Shown piece by piece: positions 23,401-34,623 of a stretch of DNA of 64,000 nt. Each line of letters opens with the position of its first letter. Position 1 is the stretch's first letter. Location: the NCBI RefSeq assembly GCF_000003815.2, contig NC_049993.1:10010971-10074970 (forward strand). Direction: 5' to 3'. This DNA comes from Branchiostoma floridae. Taxonomy: Eukaryota; Chordata; Leptocardii; Amphioxiformes; Branchiostomatidae. Below the pieces are notes generated by a model, which was not told the DNA's origin, searched no databases, and saw nothing but the letters and a program-made list of their open reading frames with translations. A program made the position numbers and the translations under genes.

Positions 23401-26400
23401 TACAATCCACATGGTTAAAACTATGGCTGGATTCTTTGGAATAGGATTGAACAAGGCTGTGTATATTCGAGCTCACTGACCAACATTGAATATAGACGGG
23501 GGTGGGGGGGGGGGTGGTGACATAGGATATCTGGCACCTACGACAGGATATCTTTTGTCAGTCCCAGCTCTTTCCCTGTTGGTTACATAACGCATAATTA
23601 GCTCCATTATGTAGTTAACCAACACATACGGCCTTTTGTGCTACACTCCAATTTCCGAGTTATAAAGACAAGTTATCTAGACAAGTCAATCAGACAAGTT
23701 TCTTATCTTATGGTTGGTTTAACGTTATGATGATGACAAATTTGAATTTGTTGCCTTTCTTACTTGTAAACGTAGGCAGACTTGCCAAAGCCGAACACTA
23801 GGAAGTAGGATGCACATTATGTACCTAAACAAGGCGTTGTCCCAGGATTGTTTGTGTTGAAAGGAATGCTCCAGTTCCCGCCATGTCCACAGGAGTACTC
23901 GGCATAGATCAGCCTGTCGTAACCAGGGTCACAGTGGAGCACACAGACGACTTCGTATTCCGGCTCTGTGCTGTCTGGTGATTGGCAGGCGTCAGCTGCG
24001 GAGGATGTTAGGATAGAACACGAGAAGAAGCCGTTCTCCGGTTCAGCGACCTGTGCGGGTGCGGCAGTGAGAGCAAAGGCACTTATGTATATGCAGGTGG
24101 AGTGTACAAACCGCAAGATGGCTAGTGTGTGCGGGTGTGCATGTGTGTGCGTGATCATACTGACCGGAAAATCCGGACAGGAGGTCCGTTCACAGTGTCT
24201 CCCGTCCCCGACCGTCCCGACCCGGCAGCGGCAGCTGAAGGCCTGGTGACCCGACAAGCTGCAGACCCCGTGCTCAGCGTGGCAGTCGTGCAGCCCGAGA
24301 TGGCAGTAGTCAGACGGGACACATCTGCATAACGGTTTAGAAACGATTTTTTTACATGTTCATACATTGACAACGTATACGTTTTCGACGTACAATTAAC
24401 GGTAACAAGTATAACGTTATAGCTTTACGTTTCAAAGCTAAACAGACATCAATTTTACATTTAGTCTGACTAGATTTACACCTAAGATCCAACTGATTTG
24501 TTAGAATCCATAATAGCAAAAACGGAAATAAAAAAAAATGCCGTACCAGTACCGATCTTTGTTGACCACCCGAATGGATTGGACCCGAAAACGCAATGAT
24601 ATTTCAACGACGTGTCACGAATAGTTATGCAGGAACTACGTTATAGGAGACATATTGATTAAGAATCAAATATGATCACCATGAATATCGTTGAAGAGTT
24701 TCATCAGTCACGTATGTTTAAGTTACGATCAATTTTCTTCGAACAATGACTGTTTATTAAAGGTAGAGAACGTACCTCCAAATTTTCGATGTCTGTCAGT
24801 ACATCTTGGACGCGGAGAATGGTCTAGTCTCGATCTCGTGAGAGAATACGAGACTAGACTAGGCTTGCATAGATCATCTGCCCCCTCCCCCCGCCCTCTT
24901 CTCCGAAAATTGATAGTAAGATCACCATGAAAATGTGAAAATATTTCTTGTTTACCTCGGCTTCTTGTTCCATTGTCCACTTGCCATGCACCTGAAGTTG
25001 TAGAGACTGTGTAGCACATGGCCACTCTCGTCGGCAACTTTGTATCCCGGCTCACACGTCAGGCGGCAGGAGTCCTGGTATCTGGTCCCGCTGCACGTCA
25101 AGCCGCCATTAGCCGGACTCTGTGTGTTATGAAATATGGCTGCTGTTGTTTTGCGGGACTTAATACTTTGATAATAATAAATGCTGCAATTTTTTTTTAA
25201 ATTTCTGAGGCTACTTTATATGTTATCGAAGGTGAAGTCCGAATACAATGCTAAACTTCCTTCCTACACAGAGTTGTACGCTGATCAAATTTTAACCCTT
25301 GTGCTTTTGAGGCCTGCGCCAACTTTGATGTCCTATAACGCTAACCAAATTCAGTGAGTTTTCCTAAAATATTGTTGGAAACAATTTCACGAAGTTTGAC
25401 AAATTTTCCATTTTTCCGTTTGTTGACAGTTTTGCTATAAAAATCGCTTATTTCGGTTCTAACAATGCATTTTTGGCGTTTATTTGATAATTATATATGC
25501 ATAAATTATGCTAGTTTGATGACGTCATCAGCCCCAAATTCAAGATGGCGGACCGTATGGCCAGATCAAGAAAATCTTGCTTATTATCCCTTAGAATTTG
25601 TAAATACGTGGTATTTTTAATCAAAAACATCCAAATAAATGTATTTAGTCTATTTTCATTGTATTTAGTGATTATTTGTTGCAAAAAAAGTATTTTTGAA
25701 AATCCAAGATGGTGGATATAATATGGCGGAGCCTTACTGGTAACTTAGATGTGCATGACGTCATTGTATGACGTCATTTTGACGTCATTGATATTGCTAT
25801 TGGCAACACAAGTCGTAATAAACATTATTATTGTGTTATCTGCACTTGCTGGTACATTTTTGGAACAAAACGTGAAGTTTTCTGAGAATACCCTTTTTTT
25901 ATGGGTCCGGCCAATACAATCAAATTGACGACGTCATAATTACGTCATATTACGTCAACGTAACGTCAAACGTTTTATGCTTGTCAGATATTATGTCTAT
26001 ATCAATTCCTTAAAAATTTGGTGGCCACACAACACGTCGTTCAAGAGTTATAGGACTTAGAAGTGGAGGGCCTCAAAAGCCGGTCTGAATCTTAAAAGAC
26101 CACTGTCGCCTTCTTCAGGATCAATACTGAACAATCACTCCAGACTCGTAGACTCGCGAGAGTTACGGACACGTGATCTTGTTAACAAGTGATCTTGCTG
26201 ATATGTGACGTCAACAATTGATCAAACGTGCCAGGAGGATCACGCGTTGCAATGATCAAGCGTCGTTTACTCTCGCAAGTTAACGTTCCGATTGGTCATC
26301 AGTATTGATCCTGAACAAGGCGACAGTGGTCGCTAACGTTAAAAATTTGATCCATGTATACCTTTGCGTTGGAAGAAAGTTAAGCATTATACTACGATTA

Positions 26401-29400
26401 CTACCAACAAAGATAAGTTTCAACGATAATGTGAATTCTGAATGATTATAGTCAATGATGTTGTATCTGGCTCCTTATGCCTGAGCTTGGATGAACTTTA
26501 AGTTACGTACAGAAATATTGCCACAGTCCTTCTTTTTGCAGAACAGATCCGGACCCCCAACAACTGGCTGGAGCGCTAGAAGTCATAAAGGAATATCATT
26601 AGCAGAGCTAGATAACGTCGACCATATACAATAATAACCCAGCAGTCAGGTCTACCACAGGCGATTTATACACATTGGTTTCATCATCATCATCGGTAGG
26701 CTAAAGTCGATCACAAGCTTCATCCGCGACTAGTGTTACAAAATGTACTTGAGTAGAAAAGTTGTCTGGAAATGTAACAGTATGCCCTACCTCCCGCCTG
26801 TAGGCTCCAGTTGCCGGTACTGTGACACGTCACGTTCTGGAGGTTCGTTCCCTCGTACCCGTCCGCACAGGTGACTCGCAGGTGTTCCCGTAGGTGTGTC
26901 CGCTGGCGCACTGGATGGCGGTGTGTGGGAACTCCGGAGGGGCTCCGCAACTCACTGTTGAAAATGGTTAAATGCCGCCTTACTCTTAGTAACTTAAAGA
27001 AGTACTGTCACTTAAAGCCTTTAACAATGCCATACTATGCTACACAATTTTTTTCTCATTTAAGCCATGTTGAATTGATTGTATGGATGACATCGGCTCG
27101 GAGACCCCCAAGGTTGGCAAAAAAGTTGCCTTTATTATGAAATCTAAGTGGTTAGAGAGGTTGAACAAATATCAGAACATACAGAGTATGCCCTACCGAA
27201 CAATAAATTCGTAATTCCTTGACGTTGACATTCTAGTTTACGTTTTTCTTTTTGCAAACCTAAGGCATGTGTGTACTCATTTCGCAGCTGCCTCTTACGA
27301 TTTACAGTACGGTTGAAAAGTTGTTTTTTTGTTTTGGAACGGCTGAAAATTGATGTGCGCGCGGGTGCCATCCATATAATCAAATCTGAACATGACCTTA
27401 GACTAGGAAAATGCTATGTTATACGAAGTAAGGGGCTTGCGGGGAGAACAACATACAAACCAGAAGGAACATTCTTTTGTGAAATTATAATGTAGCATAA
27501 CAATATAGCATCTTTATAATAATGTATGTCATATCACCTGGAATGCACACCGGTTCCCCACTCCATGCAGCCTGGGCTATGACTCTGTGAACCTGGCAGG
27601 TGAAGTCATCTTGACCCAGCCGTTCGTAACCGTCATGACAGGTGAGATGGCACGTCTCACCGTACGTCTTACCTGTACAGGTGACGTCACCATGTGCGGG
27701 GACCTGTAGATGGAGGAAATGTATAAATTGCCTTTAAACTGCTTGAATTTAACTTTATGTATAGCAAAAGGCTAGCTTTATAGCTAGTGAAGCAACTCAA
27801 GTGAAGTCCTTACGACAAATTAAGGCATGTTTTAATTCAAACGCAAAAACCAAAGTAGGAAGAATATCTTAGCTACTAGTAAAAGACCATTCGAGTACGC
27901 GTTGGCGATACCAGCTGATAGAAGGATGCATGAAATTCATGTACTTACCGAAATATTTCCACAGTCAGCGATGACACAAGCCAGAGTTTGAGGGATAACG
28001 GCGTCTGTCAAAAGGAAAGGCTTGTCACTGTACATTGCTTACATCCGAAAGTGAGGCGTCAAAATCATCATTGAAATGCTTAAAAAGTACAGACATAATC
28101 TTAATTCATAATCGTATATCTTGGGGGACTATCTTAGTGCAAAAAGAAGAAAAAAGAAAACTGAAAAATAAAATCATCTCCCAAACCTGCTGATACAGCA
28201 TTTTCCATCTCTGCTGCGTTCCCTGTGCGAACGGCGGTCCAGTTTCCGGTCCAGCTGCAGCCCAAAATGTCGTCTGTTTCCGGTAGATACCCCACGTCAC
28301 AGATGACGTCACAGTGGTCTGAGAACACGTGACCCTGGCACAGGTACGAGCCTTGTGGGGGGCCCTCAGGCAAGCTGCAGTTTACTACGTAGTGGAAAAC
28401 CATACAATTTTAATAGAAAAGTAGAATTGGAGGGGATTATCTATGCCGAAGTAGAAGGGTGGAATTGTTAGAAACATTTTGTTGTTCAAATTTGTCAAAC
28501 AGTTTATAAGTGGTGCAAAGCACGTGATTTGTCACTTTCTAGCAGATCAGAGTGGTAGAAAATGTCTATTGGTTATGAGCCAACTTATAATATTGACATA
28601 AAAAACACAAAAAAGCCCTACCTGGGTCGCACAGTGCGGGTTTGTCCCATTGTCCTGAAGCCGTGCACGTCAGTACAGGGTGCCGGGGCAGGTAGCCTCG
28701 CTCACAGACCACTCTGGTTTCTGACTTGTACGTGGTTGTGCTGCTATTGACTCGACCATGAGCAAAATTCTTCGAATAGGAGAAATTTTTTGTCAGTCGT
28801 CTTTTCTTCGACTCTATGTAAGTCTTGGTTTACTGAGACTTCTTTTACAACTTTTCCGTTATACATATCAAGTTAGCCACTGTTGTGTTGATAAAACAGA
28901 TCAATTGATTAAGATACAGCCTTGAAGTTTAATACCTCTCAATCACATAGTACTAGTGCTACTTTTGACTGTCTGTTTATTACGGTTAGATAAGAGATTA
29001 AATCAAGTACCTCAAATGTTCCTCCACAATCCACGGTTCTGCACACCGGATGTCTGGTCGCACCAAATGTCTCTGCAAACAGGCAGAAAGAAACTGTTTA
29101 ACTACTCAAATGTCTACAAGCTGTATTATCTAGCAAAAACGTTCAACTTTGACGTTTTTAGGCGGTTTGGGGCAACATTAAGAAAACAGTACAAAATAGA
29201 AAGCCCGACAAAAATGTCAAACAACAGCTATCCGGTGCTGAACCTCTGCTTTGAGAATATACAAGATGTGCGTTAGGCAAGATTAACTATTGGCGCATAA
29301 AATTTAAAGAAATGTCACAAAACGTTGATGGTATGGCAGATATTCACTCAACATGTAATTGTATACAAGAAACAAACTTGTTTAACAGAGGGATATGCAA

Positions 29401-32400
29401 CATTGCACAATGAAGACACTAATGAAAACGAAAAGAAGGTAAAATCGCAAAGTTATAAAACAACTTATCGACAAAAAAGCCGATTTTCGCAATTGTGGTA
29501 GCATTGCGCCCCAAGCGGAATTGTGTGGAATTTCACCACCCTTCCCAGACTGCACTGCGGCTCCGGGTGGTGGAGAAGACCTCTCGCTGACAAAATAACA
29601 CTACAAAATTGACAAATTCATATTGTCTTAAAACATGGCTTTAGTCCTCATACCTAGACGAGACAGAACGTCCAGGAAGTCTAGGTTGGTGAGGATGTCC
29701 TCTATGTTTGGACCGACCCAGATCAACAACTGCCGCATCATGTCAAAATCGATGATATTGTTCTCCGAGATAATGTCTAAATATGTATCCACGATAGGAA
29801 GGTTAGGGACGTAGTCAAGCTTCACTAGAATGTTAAAAGCCACGTCCGCGTAAATTTCGTCGGAGATATCGAGGATGTCGAACACACGAGGGTTGGTGTT
29901 CGGCATCGTGTCGGCAGCCCGACCGACGCCGACGAGTGTCGACACGACTTTGGGCTGGATCGGCGCCCATTGGCCGCGGTTGCAGAACAGCAGGCCTGCG
30001 TCATCGGTCTGGTATCCCGTGTCACACTTGGCGATGCACATGCGCACATGGGTGTTGTGGTAGGCGATGTTGGTGCATCTGAAAATGCCGTTACGTGGAT
30101 CTGGGAGAGACTCCTTGCCACAAACTGGAATGAAGTAAAGAAAACCTTTAGACATATAAGTCAATACAAGCTAGTCACACACAATACCAGTACTATACTA
30201 TACTATCAGGCTCGCCCCCCAGGCGTCACCAAAAACGTCAACATAATTCATGCAAAACTTGATTTATTCATTGAATTACTACGATAATAAACATTGGCAT
30301 ACAAAGGATAATGTGCAATCGATCTGGACAAAAAATTTGCTGCTTCTTGTGCATTTTTTGTGATATAAATTTATATGCAATATGGACATTTTCAAGGAAC
30401 GTTAGAACCACATAAACAAGTGTATAATACTAGAAAGGCCGACATTTGCTTGAGAGCAAATACAGCATATTTCAGCCATCTCCCTCATGCATCAATTGGC
30501 CTTGAGGTCGTTGACCCCTTTGGCCATTGGAAAATGACCCAAAAATTCCCAAATATATCATTTTAAAGTGTTCCATGCCAACAAATTATACATGGGTCAT
30601 TTGGATAAATATCTAGAGCACCCCTTTACCAAATTTCAGGTCATTTGGTTGTAAAACGAGGGAACAGGAGCCAAAAATGTCCAATTTTTGTCAAAAATGG
30701 CCATAAAATCGCAATATTAAGCATTATGTTGTACTGTATGGAAAAACTGTTATTGAATTCATGTGCACATAATTGAAGGGCACTTTTATACCAAATTTCA
30801 GGTCATTCGGTTGTAAAACGAGGGTACAGGAGGCAAAAATGTGCTTTTTTGTAAAAAAAATGGCCAAAAATCGCAAAATTAAGCATTTTATTGTACCGTA
30901 TGCCAAAACTGTTATTAAATCTGGGTGGGCATATGATCAGGGCACCTCTGTACCCAATTTCATGTCATTCGGCTGTAATACCAGGGTACAGGAGCCCAAA
31001 ATATACATAAAAATTGACAAAAACCTCAATAAAATCATTTTAAAGGCAGATATGAAACAAATGAAAAAACACCTGAGGGTATTGGCTTACTCTACCTTTG
31101 TGCCAAATTTCAAGTCAATCGGTTAAAAAACGGCGGAGTTGATTCGATTTGAAGATTTGACAGGAGAAAGAAAGAAACATTACGAATATAATATATTTCA
31201 CCATTCCTATGGTATGGCTGAAATATAATAAACATCTACATGTATTGCATCGTCGTTTCCATTGACACTTCATTACAGAGCATGAGTAGAAGAAAAGAAA
31301 AGAAAAGGAGATACGTCATCAAAAACAAAATGTTTTCCCTGTCAAAACAAGTACAATGTATATCCTTTTCCAAGCTGATTTCAAACTCGAACTCTTAGAT
31401 TCAAAAGTGACCAAAACGACTCACACTCTTCCACAGGAGGCGGCAGGGTCGGCTGCTCCACGGTACTGGGCGGCTGTACCACTGATTGGTCCCGCCCTCC
31501 GGCCAGCGCCAGCTGGTACCACCTCTGCATCTCCGGAGAAAATTGCAGAACCCACACGGGCACGGGCTCCGGGGGAGTGTACACTGTCGAAAGAGCAAGA
31601 TATAAAAATTTAAAGCTTCCGGAGCGACGTACTGCAAAGCAAGGAATAAGGAAGGTCTAGAAAAAGCTAAAAATGCCTGTTGGCTTGATGGAAGCAGCGT
31701 TAGTCTTTTTAAAAAATCTGCTTGTTGTTGTCTTCTTGAAACCACAAGAGTTTTAATGGCTTTGCGTTAAAAGTAATATAAGATGTAAGGTATAGAAAAT
31801 AAGAAGTCGAAAAAGCAGCATTCTGACACGACGTTAGTCAGCAACAGTACTTGCAATACCATAGTTACTACTGCGGTGATGCTTAGGTCACAATGATGAG
31901 ATTGTAAGGTACAATTGAAAGTAGTGCCTGGCAGCTCACGGGCTGTTTCTTGGCACTTTCAGGTGTGATCCCTAAGTGCACGTGGTCCTGTTGGACGCCC
32001 TATATGGCTGCCGGGCTAAATGTGGGCCCGGCCGGGGCCCGGGAACGGACTACAGTCCCGACGGACACCGGTGCAATCTTGTGACCAAAGCATAATGCAG
32101 TAGAAGTTTGCTAAGCGTTAGATACGCTACTCACATGACAGGACATTGGTCTTGAACAGGACGTCGAAGACCACAGTAGTCAGGACGGCCAGGCAGTAGA
32201 AGATGGCGGCGAGGATGACCAGCATGCCCGGCCCTTTCCTGCGGGGTGGGGTTACGGAGGAGCCGTACCCGTACTGCGGCGGGCCGTAGGACATCCAAAC
32301 GGCGGCGGACTTCAGGTGCTTCCCGGTGAAGAGAGAATCACAACTCGGCTGTCTTTTCAATGAGACCTGTCACAAGATCAAAACATCAGAACGAACATAC

Positions 32401-34546
32401 AGGGATACAACACATCTTTTGGAGCTATAAAAAAGTACAAATAACAGAAATTATTGAACTAAATTTAGTTTAACTGTAATATCCAACACAAAATTTGGAC
32501 TCATTAAAATCTTCGACTGAACAGCACCAGCCTTTGTCAAGGAATGAACTGCTGTCGTCACGTCACGTTATGCATATGAATCAGTAAGCAGTGGATCAAA
32601 GGTTGCAGTAAATTTGGTTGATTCTAAGTTTTGTTTTCGATATTACAGATAAAGTAGTTCCATAATGACTACCAACACAGATGAACTTTCAAGCTAAACG
32701 AACAGAACTGCTGTAGAAAATAGAAACAGTTATAAGCAGGCCTAGGGTAGAAAAGAATATCATCCAGCTGTACCTTCTCCAACTTTGACTCCATTGATGT
32801 ATTCCCGTCGGTTTCTAGATCTTCGTAACGGAGTTCCTCTTTTTTCTCGTCAACGGCAACACACCTTGGAACAAGTAATGTACCATTTAGCATATATTAA
32901 AACCTTTCTACGTGTTAATATTGTAATCTATATATATAATTGTAGATGGTAATAAATAGCTGTAACATTTGCCAAAGCCATGATCCCGGACAACGTCTAT
33001 AATTAAAACACCACAAATGAAAAGAATGTTGGGGAAAAACCTACGACGTACCAATGATCGGGGGATTCCCAAAGTGGTGCAGGGTCTCTGGTGACGTCTT
33101 CGTCGTCACTTTCACTGCTGCAGCCTGGAGTTCCTTCCGTCTAAGACATTGAAGAATAGCCAGGTAAAGCTACACGTCGCATTATGAAATCCCTACAAAT
33201 ACCATATCCCCCTACCCAACCTCTGCTTGGAGAATAGAAGTTCACCAGGTGTGAGCTTTAATGTAGCCTGGATACCAGATCCCAGCGCAATAGATATTTT
33301 TGAGATCGGGCTGGGGTCTGGTATCCAGGCTATGAGCGATACCCCGTGAAAAATTCCCCGGCTTGCGCTAATAAACTAAGCCGGAGGGGCGCACTCCAAG
33401 CACCGTAGAGAAATTTATTAGCTCTCAATGCTATGGTTACCAGGCTACGACTAGTCGACTGGCTATGCGCTACAAACAACACAAGAACACTTCCTACTTG
33501 TAGTTCCTGACGGTCCTCCCATACGGAGATGTCTTCCCACATGAAGGAACGTTTGGGGCGTGCTGACGAAAGCAAGGTCATCTGCTGGATGAAAATGATG
33601 ATAAAGGACATATAATATCGACATGATGTGAAACATTATCCTTGGTAACTATGAAACATTATTATGTAGCCAGACGGCGTTGTCCAATCAGAAGGCCCAA
33701 ATAAGAAAATGACCTCGTTCGCGTCGCTCACTCAGTGATTTTATTTGGTGGGCATAGCAAAAGGTCAGGTCCAATGTCGACACCAAATACACATCGGGTT
33801 GGTCATTACCCCATCTATTTCCTGTTGTATAAATAAGTAAGTAGTCATGTTGTATAGAAGTAAGTACAATATTTTCCTCAGTCAGCAAAAGGTGACATAG
33901 GACGTGTGCCCAATTAACGCTACCTTTGAAAATAATTTTCATCAAATCTATCGTTTTTAATCAATGGCTTGTAGCCACTTTTAATTACCTTATTTTTCAA
34001 TTTCAAAAAAAGATTTTTCCAATAAACTTTTCTTAGCAATAATACTTGGGAGCGTGGCAATTGAAATATGCGTGTTGTCAAAGCTATTGAAACACGACAG
34101 TGGGAAGCAGATAACACATTGTGCTAATGAATCTGAAAAAAATTATATATGGGATGCAAAGCATTGTAGCAATAGGGATATTTTGACGGTTAAGTAAATG
34201 GGAGAAATCCATTTGTTACTAGTACCTTGCCGATGTCCCATGTCCCCGATGTTGTACTCAGCTTGTGTCTATCAGAGTCTAACTTATAGGGCCGTGTTGT
34301 AGAACTTCCTTTCCGGGACGTCGGCCCTTGAGTCGAGGAGTTTGCCGGTATAGGCTCTGGAAACTGTCTGGCACCTTGGCAATCCTTGTGCCGTCTACCC
34401 CGACTTCGCCCAGCTAATTCACCCCGAGGAAGTAGGTGGTCGCACCGGGTGGTCCAGGCTACCTTAGTCGGGCCGTGAGGTGACCTGTCCCGAGGGAGCA
34501 GCTTGATGCGGCCCGGTGATGACGACATTGTTTTGTTCTTAAGCAA
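20445..34546 (-). CDS. Type II membrane protein with nine CCP modules, one EGF and a C-terminal vWFA domain (22 exons)
   Basis: Predicted single-pass surface protein of about 1,262 residues, N-terminus inside. Exons in coding order: 34226-34546, 33498-33581, 33052-33140, 32774-32864, 32135-32366, 31425-31583, 29654-30124, 29011-29072, 28622-28769, 28187-28384, 27949-28004, 27538-27703, 26791-26954, 26511-26575, 24956-25119, 24165-24324, 23825-24050, 23206-23394, 22464-22670, 22000-22156, 21154-21304, 20445-20672. Every junction has GT-AG borders and matching phase, except that exon 13 is one base short. Order: ~240-residue cytoplasmic tail, membrane span, linker, CCP with a ~105-residue helical segment, five more CCPs, EGF, three CCPs, vWFA, stop. 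CCP and vWFA suggest adhesion or complement-like binding outside the cell. No serine protease domain follows, unlike factor B/C2. The start could also be six codons later (MSSSPGR). Confidence 0.85.
20725..20990 (+). pseudogene. Non-LTR reverse transcriptase scrap
   Basis: NTGVPQGIILGPLLFLTYMN is followed, after a frame change, by FADDCVIYKKHS at about 20880-20915. It lies in the last intron of the CCP/vWFA gene, on the opposite strand. Confidence 0.8.
21560..21947 (+). mobile_element. 3' end of a non-LTR retrotransposon
   Basis: An in-frame TFKSALKTHLIDL scrap (about 21640) of the kind that ends LINE polyproteins, then an AT-rich 3' region containing GAAGGAGAGCCGAGTTTAAG, then an (AAAC)n tail at 21922-21945. 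Intronic. Confidence 0.7.
22464..24050 (-). other. Exons 17-19 of the CCP/vWFA gene: three CCP modules
   Basis: Exon 17 (VAEPENGFFSCS ... VCVLHCDPGYDR ... TTPCLG) is atypical, with a long loop. Exons 18 and 19 are classical and similar: KCPDLSSPLNGSMTC / RCPTLSSPMNGKMSC, then RHPEACSFACDTGYEL / RHPETCNFTCHDGFGL, then CKADATWSGSDAKC / CQADGTWSESNAVC. All three are phase 1-1 except the start of exon 17 (phase 0). The last two look like a recent duplication. Confidence 0.85.
22776..22956. mobile_element. MITE family M1, copy 3 (best preserved)
   Basis: Outer arms TCCGAGTACGCATG and CATGCGTACTCGGA are inverted. Inner arms include GAAATGTGAAGGC and GCCTTCACCTTTGACATATT. About 181 bp, non-coding, between exons 18 and 19 of the CCP/vWFA gene. 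Confidence 0.8.
24165..24324 (-). other. Exon 16 of the CCP/vWFA gene: EGF module
   Basis: Encodes SDYCHLGLHDCHAEHGVC, then FSCRCRVGTVGDGRHCE, with the C-x5-C-x6-C ... C-x-C-x8-C spacing of EGF modules. It ends TSCPDFP, the start of a CCP that continues in exon 17. The asparagine of calcium-binding EGF modules is not obvious. Confidence 0.8.
25200..26100. repeat. Repeat-derived intron block with many TGACGTCA words
   Basis: Contains AAGATGGCGGAC and AAGATGGTGG phrases and repeated GACGTCA palindromes near 25521, 25757, 25775, 25786 and 25927, plus TTACGTCA variants. No coding signal. It looks like degenerate copies of one element. Confidence 0.5.
26100..26345. mobile_element. Inverted pair with CCTGAAGAAGGCGACAGTGG arms
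   Basis: The minus-strand CCTGAAGAAGGCGACAGTGG (26118 to about 26098) and the plus-strand CCTGAACAAGGCGACAGTGG (26310-26329) face each other across about 190 bp. The centre has ACTCGCGAGAGTTACG and CGCAAGTTAACGTTCCG, which recur near 47625. Probably a small retroelement remnant. Confidence 0.6.
29654..30124 (-). other. Exon 7 of the CCP/vWFA gene: first CCP plus ~105-residue helical segment
   Basis: Starts FCGKESLPDPRNGIFRC and continues with MCIAKCDTGYQTDD and LLFCNRGQWAPIQP, a CCP that lacks its last Cys in this exon. About 105 residues without cysteine follow, rich in Asp/Ile/Leu (for example FDILDISDEIYADVAFNILV), predicted helical. The closing Cys appears to be RHPVC in the next exon. 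I do not recognise the helical segment. Confidence 0.75.
30540..31200 (+). repeat. ~155-bp degenerate tandem repeat, about four copies
   Basis: Each unit has CCAAATTTCAGGTCATTCGG, then TTGTAAAACGAGGGTACAGG, then GCCAAAAATG-like blocks (about 30635, 30790, 30945 and 31100). The last copy runs on into GAAGAAAGAAACATTACGAA-like sequence. Intron between exons 6 and 7 of the CCP/vWFA gene. Confidence 0.75.
32135..32366 (-). other. Exon 5 of the CCP/vWFA gene: membrane anchor
   Basis: Encodes a juxtamembrane stretch with SYGPPQYGYG, containing PPQY (a PPxY-type WW-ligand pattern, about residues 224-227), then the basic stop PPRRKG and the span GMLVILAAIFYCLAVLTTVV. Charge is positive on the N-terminal side, so the N-terminus should be cytoplasmic. 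The next exon (31425-31583) is a Pro-rich linker, STVEQPTLPPPVEE. Confidence 0.85.
32774..34546 (-). other. Exons 1-4 of the CCP/vWFA gene: cytoplasmic tail
   Basis: The four exons encode about 195 residues without secretory signal. Exon 1 is basic and Ser/Arg/Pro rich (LLPRDRSPHGPTK, GRSRGRRHK). Exon 2 has KRSFMWEDISVWEDRQELQ and exon 3 the acidic GCSSESDDEDVTRDP. Exon 4 has KKEELRYEDLETDG, where YEDL (about residues 178-181) fits the YxxL sorting or ITAM-half pattern. Signalling or endocytosis through it is inference. 5' untranslated exons may lie at about 35167-35340 or 36060-36140, where CAGGTGAGT-type minus-strand donors are seen. Confidence 0.75.
33264..33332. mobile_element. Small palindromic MITE
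   Basis: TAGCCTGGATACCAGATCCC is mirrored by GGGGTCTGGTATCCAGGCTA around a short AT centre. A related TAGCCTGGGTACCATCCTGG block is at about 55792. Confidence 0.8.
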
Positions 34547-34623
34547 AAGGTAGAAAAAAAAGGAACGTCAATATGAACATGATGATAGATGTCGGTCTTT
34601 AGAAAGCGCATGGTCTCTTATAT

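Larger units (their letters stand above)
24956..29072 (-). other. Exons 8-15 of the CCP/vWFA gene: repeated CCP cassettes
   Basis: A ~60-bp exon carrying a Cys-x4-Asp-Cys-Gly motif recurs three times (RHPVCRTVDCGGTFE; LACVIADCGNIS; LFCKKKDCGNIS). Each is followed by an exon with the rest of a CCP (NFAHGRVNSS..., VPAHGDVTCTG..., SPANGGLTCSG...), and the second and third are preceded by a one-exon CCP (exons 10 and 13). The short exon closes one CCP and opens the next. Exon 13 (26791-26954) is 164 bases where phase requires a multiple of three; its frame breaks at about 26875. Confidence 0.8.
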
